Positions 59,028 through 64,000 of a stretch of 64,000 bases of DNA are shown here, piece by piece. Location of the stretch: assembly GCA_029940375.1 (NCBI GenBank), contig JAPYUX010000001.1:314038-378037 (forward strand), written 5' to 3'. Positions within the stretch are counted from its first letter, which is position 1; every line of letters begins with the position of its first letter. The notes under the pieces were generated by a model. It made no database searches. It saw only the letters and a program-made list of their open reading frames with translations, and was not told the origin of the DNA. The stretch comes from Dehalococcoidia bacterium (GTDB taxonomy: Bacteria; Chloroflexota; Dehalococcoidia; Lucifugimonadales; Lucifugimonadaceae). A program made the position numbers and the translations under genes.

Positions 59028-60725
59028 ATGACTGAAAAATATTTAAAATTAAAAGATCAAGCCACAGTATATATTGATAAACTTTATCAAAATAAATTGG
59101 TTATAAAGGTACAAACTGGCACTTCTGGACAAGCTTTAGGTGCTGATGAAATTTTAAATACCCTGATAACTAAAGCTGATAAAAAAACAACTATTTTAGA
59201 AGTTGGTTCTATGGGATTTATGTATTTAGAACCGATAATTGTTGTTTATCAAAATGATAATAAATTCTATTATGGTAACGTGACTAAATCTATTGCGGAA
59301 GACGTATTTGATCATTATCAAAATAACGAAAATTTTTATGAAGAAAATTGCTTTGCTTATGAATCAGATGAAACTATCTCTACAAAAATCCCAAAACTTG
59401 ATGATTTACCCCAATTTTCAAAACAACTAAGAATAGCTACTAGAAATTTTGGAGAAATTACTCCTGGAGACCTTTTTCAATATATTGCGAAAGATGGTTA
59501 TAGTGCACTAAATAAAGCTTTGTTTGAAATGAAGCCTGAAGATGTATTAGAAGAGGTTAAAAATTCTGGTCTTAGAGGTAGAGGAGGAGCAGCTTTCCCA
59601 ACCGGTTTAAAATGGAGTTTTCTAGCGCCAAGTGCTGCCCCAGTAAAATATGTTCTATGTAATTCTGAAGAAGGTGATCCTGGAGCATTTAATGATAAAG
59701 GTATTTTAGAAACAGATCCTCATACTTTAGTTGAAGGACTGATCCTAAATGGATATGCTACAAATTCAACTCATTCATATGTTTTTATAAGGCAAGGACA
59801 TGATATTCCAATAAATGCGGTAGAAAGAGCAATCAAAGAAGCATATAACAATGGAATATTAGGTAAGAATATTTTAGGATCAAATTTTAATTTTGAAATG
59901 GAAGTTTCTCTAACAGGTGATTCATATGTTGCAGGAGAAGAAACAGCATTGATGGAAGCAATTGAAGGAAAAAGATCTACTCCAAGATTTAAGCCACCAT
60001 TTCCTGCAGCTTCAGGACTTTGGAAGAAACCTACTAATATTAACAATGTAAAAACTATTTCTTATGTTCCCGAAATAATAAAACATGGATCAGAATGGTT
60101 TAAAGGTACTGGCACTGAAAAATCTACAGGAACGGCTATAGTTTGTTTAACTGGGCATCTGAAAAGACCTGGAATGTATGAAATACCTATGGGAATGACC
60201 ATTAATGAAGTCCTTACTGATTTAGGAGGAGGATCAAATTCTTCAGATATTAAAATGTTACAAACTGGAGGTCCTTTAGGAGGTGTTTTAGGTAAAGACG
60301 CTTTTGATACGAAAATAGATTTTGATGAAATGTCTCAAGCAGGAGCCATACTAGGTTCGGGAGGAATTATTGTTTGTGATGAATCAGTTTCTGTTGTTGA
60401 TCTCATAAGAAATCTAGTCGCATTTAATCAATTTGAATCATGTGGAAAATGTTTTCCTTGTCGATTGGGGAATACCCATATGCTAGATGTTTTGGAGAGG
60501 TTATGTAATTCAAAAAGTAAACCAGATGATTTAAAACTTCTTGAACGTATTGGAAATAGCATGAAAATAGGATCACTATGTGGTCATGGACAGTTAGGAT
60601 TTAATCCTATATCATCTGCATTAAAATATTTTGAACAAGAAATCATGACTGCAGTAAATAATAATTCTGAACCGTTGGAAAAAATGTATACGCCAACTAG
60701 AACAAGACCCGGTGAATTGGAGTAA
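59028..60725 (+). CDS. nuoF: NADH dehydrogenase 51-kDa-type subunit (NuoF-like)
   Basis: A 565-residue flavoprotein. An N-terminal thioredoxin-like part (residues 1-110) precedes the NuoF core, as in HoxF/FdsB-type proteins. NADH site LRGRGGAAFPTGLKW; FMN site NSEEGDPGAFNDKGI; 4Fe-4S ligands ESCGKCFPCRLGN and SLCGHGQLG. The fused N-terminal domain points to hydrogenase- or formate dehydrogenase-associated diaphorases rather than respiratory complex I. Starts 1 nt after the nuoE stop; ends 2 nt before the next start. Confidence 0.92.
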   Translation: MTEKYLKLKDQATVYIDKLYQNKLVIKVQTGTSGQALGADEILNTLITKADKKTTILEVGSMGFMYLEPIIVVYQNDNKFYYGNVTKSIAEDVFDHYQNNENFYEENCFAYESDETISTKIPKLDDLPQFSKQLRIATRNFGEITPGDLFQYIAKDGYSALNKALFEMKPEDVLEEVKNSGLRGRGGAAFPTGLKWSFLAPSAAPVKYVLCNSEEGDPGAFNDKGILETDPHTLVEGLILNGYATNSTHSYVFIRQGHDIPINAVERAIKEAYNNGILGKNILGSNFNFEMEVSLTGDSYVAGEETALMEAIEGKRSTPRFKPPFPAASGLWKKPTNINNVKTISYVPEIIKHGSEWFKGTGTEKSTGTAIVCLTGHLKRPGMYEIPMGMTINEVLTDLGGGSNSSDIKMLQTGGPLGGVLGKDAFDTKIDFDEMSQAGAILGSGGIIVCDESVSVVDLIRNLVAFNQFESCGKCFPCRLGNTHMLDVLERLCNSKSKPDDLKLLERIGNSMKIGSLCGHGQLGFNPISSALKYFEQEIMTAVNNNSEPLEKMYTPTRTRPGELE

Positions 60726-60727
60726 TT

Positions 60728-63286
60728 TTGATAGAAGAACCAAAAATAAATATAGATGGAAATCAACTTAATATAAAAAAAGATCAAACTATTTTACAAG
60801 TTGCTTTGGATAATGACATCTATATACCCTATCTTTGTTATTATCCAAAAATGAAACCTTATGGAGCATGTAGAGCTTGTTTAGTAGAAGTTGAACAAAA
60901 TGGGAGAAAGATTACTGTTGCCTCTTGTACTACACCAGCAGCGCCTGAAATGAATGTTGTTAGTAACAACGATGAAGTAAATGATCTTAGAAAAGGCGTT
61001 GTAGAATTACTGATGAGTGAACATCCACATGGATGCTTAACATGTCATAGAATTGAACTTTGTGGTCCTCAAGATATATGTCAAAGGCATGTATCTGTTA
61101 CAGATCGTTGTACAATATGTCCTAAAAATGAAAGATGTGAACTAAAAGATACAGCAAGATTTGTTCAATTAGATATGACAATTCCTTTAAATTATAATCG
61201 AAGGAACTTACCGATTCACACTGATGATCCTTTTTATGACAGAGATTATAACTTGTGTATAGTGTGCGCAAGATGCGTAAGAGTATGTGATGAAATGAGA
61301 ATAGATTCTGCATTATCATTAGTATCGAGATCAGGTGTTTCATTGGTTGGAACGTCAAATGGAACTTCTTTATTAGAATCAGGATGTGAATTTTGTGGAG
61401 CTTGTATAGATGTTTGTCCCACTGGAGCTTTGGTTGAAAGAGAATATAAATGGGAGAAATCAAATAAAGAATTTTCTGGATCATGTTTCAATTGTTCTGG
61501 TGGTTGTGATGCATTAGTTGAAGTAAATAAAAGTGATAAATTAATTAGGTTTAAAGGTGATTTATCTTCAGAATATACAAGAGGACAATTATGCTACAAA
61601 GGAAAATTTGGTTATGATTATCCTAATTCAAGCTCTCGTATAAAAAAAAGTTATATAAAAAATATAATTAAATTAGAATCTACTACTAATGATAATTTAT
61701 TTAATGACCTCAATAGTAATTTAAAAAAATATAAACCAGAAGAAATTGGTATTATAGGTTCACCTAGATTCTCCTTAGAAGATAATATATCTCTACTTAA
61801 TTTGGCAAAGAAAATAGATACCAAAAATGTTTCTTCAGCATTTTATAATAATAAAAATTACTTTAAAACTCTACAAAAAAGATTAGGATTTTTATCATCC
61901 ACTGATTTAATTTGGAATTTAGAAAATTCAGATTGTAATTTAGTAATATCTTCAAATTTAACTGAAGACAATAACATTTTATCTTTGCCAATAAAGAAAG
62001 CATCTAGAGAAAATTCTGGATTGATAGTAATAGATCCAAGAGAAATTGATTTGACTAGATATGCTAAAGTATGGATACGACCTCAACCTGGCACAGAAGT
62101 CTTAATACTAAATGCAATAAATAAGATTGTATTTGATGAGGCCATGGAGAGTTGTAAAAATGTCCCAATGGATAATTTGAGAAAATTCAAAAACTACTTA
62201 TGGAATTTTGACATAAATAAAATAGAACAAATAACTCAAGTCCCAAAAGATATGATATATGAATCTGCTAGGTTGATTGCTAATTCTAATAAAACCTCTT
62301 TTATATTTGGAGATGATGTAATAAATAATTCTGATACAGAAAATTATGTAAATTCTATAATAAATTTAGCAATTACAACAGATAATGTTAACGGTTTGGG
62401 GAAAGGAATTTATCCAACATTTTATGGATTGGCCACATCAAATTTTTATCAAATTGCTTCTTTGAAAAAATCTGAAATTATTACAACAAATGAAATATTT
62501 GAAAAGATTGATGAAGGCCAAATTAAAGCATTGATTTTATTTGGAGATGGCATCAGCCCAGATTTAATTACAGATAAACCATTCGATAAAATAAAAAACA
62601 AGCTTGATCTATTAATATATGCTAATCATTTGAAAAATGATTTTTTCAACTCATCAGATTACGTAATCCCTACGAAAACCTATTCTGAACAAAAATCAAC
62701 AATAATAAATTATGAAGGAAAAATTAAAATTTCACCTAAAATGGTAAATAATGTAAATGATAATTTACTAGGTGTGACAGAAATCTGTGAAAAATTATAT
62801 GATTCAAATTCTCTTCTAATAGAAAAAGAGAGTAAATTTCTCCTATCAAAACTATCAGATAAGGATTCAGATTATATTAAAAAACCTAATGTTAAAAAGC
62901 TTCTAATTTTTTCTGAAATAGATAAAAATAAATACAAAAATGAAGACATGGTTTTTTCACCAGGAAGGATCTTAAATAGACCGGAAGAAATATTTATTGA
63001 AAAAGAAAATGGAAAGAATAAAATTCTTTCTAATAATTTACTAAGCATGCATCCAGAAGATGCAAAAAAATATAAAATTAGTAACAATTCAAAAATAACT
63101 GTTGAAGATTTCAAAGGAAAGAAATTTCAAAGTAGTGTTGTTTTGAATGGAACTGTACAAGGTCTGATTTCAAACATTGATTATTTTGGCAACATGGTTA
63201 CTGAATTAGAAGCATCTGGAAATCCTGACTTTTCATCTATGGTTCCATTATTAAAGTGTAAAAAAGTTAAAATATATAAAAACTAA
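60728..63286 (+). CDS. nuoG: NuoG/formate dehydrogenase alpha-like subunit with degenerate catalytic domain
   Basis: An 852-residue iron-sulfur molybdopterin-family protein (TTG start, GGAG 8 nt before). Its clusters: [2Fe-2S] CYYPKMKPYGACRAC with CTTPA; His-Cys site HPHGCLTCHRIELC; an extra CTICPKNERC; ferredoxin pair CIVCARCVRVC and CEFCGACIDVCPTGAL; then SCFNCSGGCDA. The molybdopterin domain follows (GQLCYKGKFGYDYPNSSSR, DPREIDLTRYAKVWIRPQPG, C-terminal MPT-binding fold). Where formate dehydrogenases have the catalytic Cys/Sec in a CRxCH-type motif, this protein reads VSSAFYNNKNYF, so it cannot oxidise formate by itself. It probably relays electrons to NuoE/F. Confidence 0.85.
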   Translation: MIEEPKINIDGNQLNIKKDQTILQVALDNDIYIPYLCYYPKMKPYGACRACLVEVEQNGRKITVASCTTPAAPEMNVVSNNDEVNDLRKGVVELLMSEHPHGCLTCHRIELCGPQDICQRHVSVTDRCTICPKNERCELKDTARFVQLDMTIPLNYNRRNLPIHTDDPFYDRDYNLCIVCARCVRVCDEMRIDSALSLVSRSGVSLVGTSNGTSLLESGCEFCGACIDVCPTGALVEREYKWEKSNKEFSGSCFNCSGGCDALVEVNKSDKLIRFKGDLSSEYTRGQLCYKGKFGYDYPNSSSRIKKSYIKNIIKLESTTNDNLFNDLNSNLKKYKPEEIGIIGSPRFSLEDNISLLNLAKKIDTKNVSSAFYNNKNYFKTLQKRLGFLSSTDLIWNLENSDCNLVISSNLTEDNNILSLPIKKASRENSGLIVIDPREIDLTRYAKVWIRPQPGTEVLILNAINKIVFDEAMESCKNVPMDNLRKFKNYLWNFDINKIEQITQVPKDMIYESARLIANSNKTSFIFGDDVINNSDTENYVNSIINLAITTDNVNGLGKGIYPTFYGLATSNFYQIASLKKSEIITTNEIFEKIDEGQIKALILFGDGISPDLITDKPFDKIKNKLDLLIYANHLKNDFFNSSDYVIPTKTYSEQKSTIINYEGKIKISPKMVNNVNDNLLGVTEICEKLYDSNSLLIEKESKFLLSKLSDKDSDYIKKPNVKKLLIFSEIDKNKYKNEDMVFSPGRILNRPEEIFIEKENGKNKILSNNLLSMHPEDAKKYKISNNSKITVEDFKGKKFQSSVVLNGTVQGLISNIDYFGNMVTELEASGNPDFSSMVPLLKCKKVKIYKN

Positions 63287-63301
63287 AGAAAGGAAAACCT
63301 A

Positions 63302-63625
63302 ATGACCAAACCCGTACATGTTAATGAGTCTGATTTTCAAAATACAGTAGAAGAATCAAACATACCCGTGTTAGTTGATTTCTGGGCTGAATGGTGTGGA
63401 CCATGTAAAATGATAGCACCAACGATCGATCAACTGGCTGAAGAATATTCAGATAAAATCCTTTTTGCTAAAGTTGATGTTGATAATAATCCAAATTTAG
63501 CTACTAAATTTCACATACGATCTATTCCAATGTTGTTATTATTTAATAATGGTTCGCCTGTTGATCAAATAGTAGGAGCCGTAGGAAAACAACATATAGA
63601 AGAAAAATTGAATGGAGTTCTTTGA
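63302..63625 (+). CDS. trxA: Thioredoxin
   Basis: A 107-residue thioredoxin with the active site WAEWCGPCKMIAP, cis-Pro in SIPMLLLF and FAKVDVDNNPNLA. All functional residues are present. GAAAGG precedes the ATG. Next after the NADH-linked module and 12 nt ahead of the selenocysteine tRNA; thioredoxin is the electron donor to many selenoenzymes, so the neighbourhood may be functional rather than accidental. Confidence 0.96.
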   Translation: MTKPVHVNESDFQNTVEESNIPVLVDFWAEWCGPCKMIAPTIDQLAEEYSDKILFAKVDVDNNPNLATKFHIRSIPMLLLFNNGSPVDQIVGAVGKQHIEEKLNGVL

Positions 63626-63637
63626 AAATATATTCAA

Positions 63638-63727
63638 GGGAGTGAGAATATTCTGGTGAATTTTCTAGTCTTCAAAACTATGAATGAATTATTTCATGGA
63701 GGGTTCGATTCCCTTTCGCTCCCGCCA
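63638..63727 (+). tRNA. selC: tRNA-Sec (anticodon TCA)
   Basis: A 90-nt tRNA with the selenocysteine architecture: 8-bp acceptor GGGAGTGA/TCGCTCCC, a long D arm, anticodon loop CTTCAAA giving TCA, an extended variable arm (TGAATGAATTATTTCA), T arm with GGTTCGATTCC, G discriminator and encoded CCA. The anticodon stem has a C-T mismatch at its base. Since TCA reads UGA, selenoproteins must be made elsewhere in the genome; no in-frame UGA selenoprotein is evident in this window. Confidence 0.9.
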
Positions 63728-63735
63728 AAAAAATT

Positions 63736-63897
63736 ATGAAAATTAAAAACGATAAAATAGGATATCCAATATTGTGCCTAATGATTCTTATAGCTGCACT
63801 TGTTTCAGCTTTAGTCTCTGGGGCATTTGGAATTATTATTTTCATTATATTAATAATACCTTTTTCTTTCCTCATTGATTCTTATTTGATTGAATAA
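63736..63897 (+). CDS. Small two-helix membrane protein
   Basis: A 53-residue protein (ATG 63736, TAA 63897) beginning MKIKNDKIGYPILCLMILIA, with two hydrophobic helices separated by GAFG and a C-terminus LIDSYLIE. It has a basic N-terminus and could be cotranscribed with trxA and the tRNA. No family recognised. The stop is 5 nt from the convergent lhgO end. Confidence 0.5.
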   Translation: MKIKNDKIGYPILCLMILIAALVSALVSGAFGIIIFIILIIPFSFLIDSYLIE

Positions 63898-63902
63898 AAT
63901 AG

Positions 63903-64000
63903 TTACAAATTTAATTCTTTCAATGCCATTTTAGAAATATGTTTTCCAATAACAAGAGATGAGGTGGCACCAGGAGAAGGAGCGTTTATCACATGGATAG
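63903..64000 (-). CDS. lhgO: L-2-hydroxyglutarate oxidase, C-terminal part
   Basis: Only the last 31 residues are present, on the minus strand, running off the right edge. They read IHVINAPSPGATSSLVIGKH, the characteristic C-terminal FAD-binding segment of L-2-hydroxyglutarate dehydrogenase/oxidase (NAPSPAATSSLxIG), then end ALKELNL. The rest lies outside, so the assignment rests on this segment alone. Confidence 0.7.
   Translation of the reverse strand, partial: IHVINAPSPGATSSLVIGKHISKMALKELNL

Noticed and set aside
60728-63286. Selenocysteine site in the NuoG-like protein
   Set aside because: The frame is open throughout and the expected catalytic position has no TGA or Cys.

Overview
The window is a gene-dense, strongly AT-rich bacterial chromosome segment. 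Genes lie a few bases apart or overlap, leaders are short, and small membrane proteins are common. The two glycosylation-type membrane proteins at 49.4-53.7 kb (DUF2298/TIGR03662 and TIGR03663 families) are otherwise known mainly from Chloroflexota and archaea. The many oxidative catabolic genes (amidases, GMC oxidoreductase, phytanoyl-CoA dioxygenase, Ldh2-type dehydrogenase, DUF1800/DUF1501) fit a marine SAR202-like member of the Dehalococcoidia. That placement is inference; no rRNA is present.

0-9.2 kb: partial membrane pyrophosphatase, then a minus-strand block (thiE, rnhB, mnmA; ndk, tsaB, tsaE, thiL, an amidohydrolase, a DUF502 protein) for thiamine, tRNA modification and nucleotides, with rsfS and an M20 amidohydrolase on plus. 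9.3-14.9 kb: pseudouridine synthase, MscS channel, SMP-30 family protein, a coiled-coil protein ending in a signal-peptidase domain, and a hotdog thioesterase. 14.87-17.19 kb: a 2.2-kb segment bounded by a 46-bp duplication of the 3' part of tRNA-Lys(CTT), carrying a lipoprotein cytochrome c, ppnP, tiny membrane proteins and short intercistronic repeats; no integrase was recognised.

17.3-31.5 kb: Ldh2 dehydrogenase, creatininase-family hydrolase, a cobalamin riboswitch driving btuC-btuF-btuD, a PhyH dioxygenase, esterase-like hydrolases, two amidases and tRNA-Leu(TAG). 31.6-41.4 kb: a nine-gene co-directional catabolic operon (2-hydroxyacid dehydrogenase, DUF1800, DUF1501, NHL-repeat protein, a nucleotidyltransferase/HEPN pair, a glycosidase-like protein, GMC oxidoreductase, a ThDP enzyme) behind a tandem palindromic repeat. 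This is the part of the window least explained by known systems.

41.5-49.4 kb: lepA, galU, rsmA, ispE, an OGG-type glycosylase, a tRNA nucleotidyltransferase head, rnc. 49.4-56 kb: four overlapping membrane/redox genes probably acting in lipid-linked sugar chemistry. 56-63.9 kb: an unusual ThDP protein, an SDR, a NuoE/NuoF/NuoG-like NADH-linked module, thioredoxin and, 12 nt later, a tRNA-Sec gene, so the organism probably makes selenoproteins. The window ends in a partial lhgO.

Across the window, several genes lack a suitable ATG/GTG/TTG where the protein should begin but have in-frame ATT or ATA codons, in three cases at Shine-Dalgarno distance from a purine-rich site. Positions were counted by hand from the sequence, and family assignments rest on motif recognition rather than database searches.
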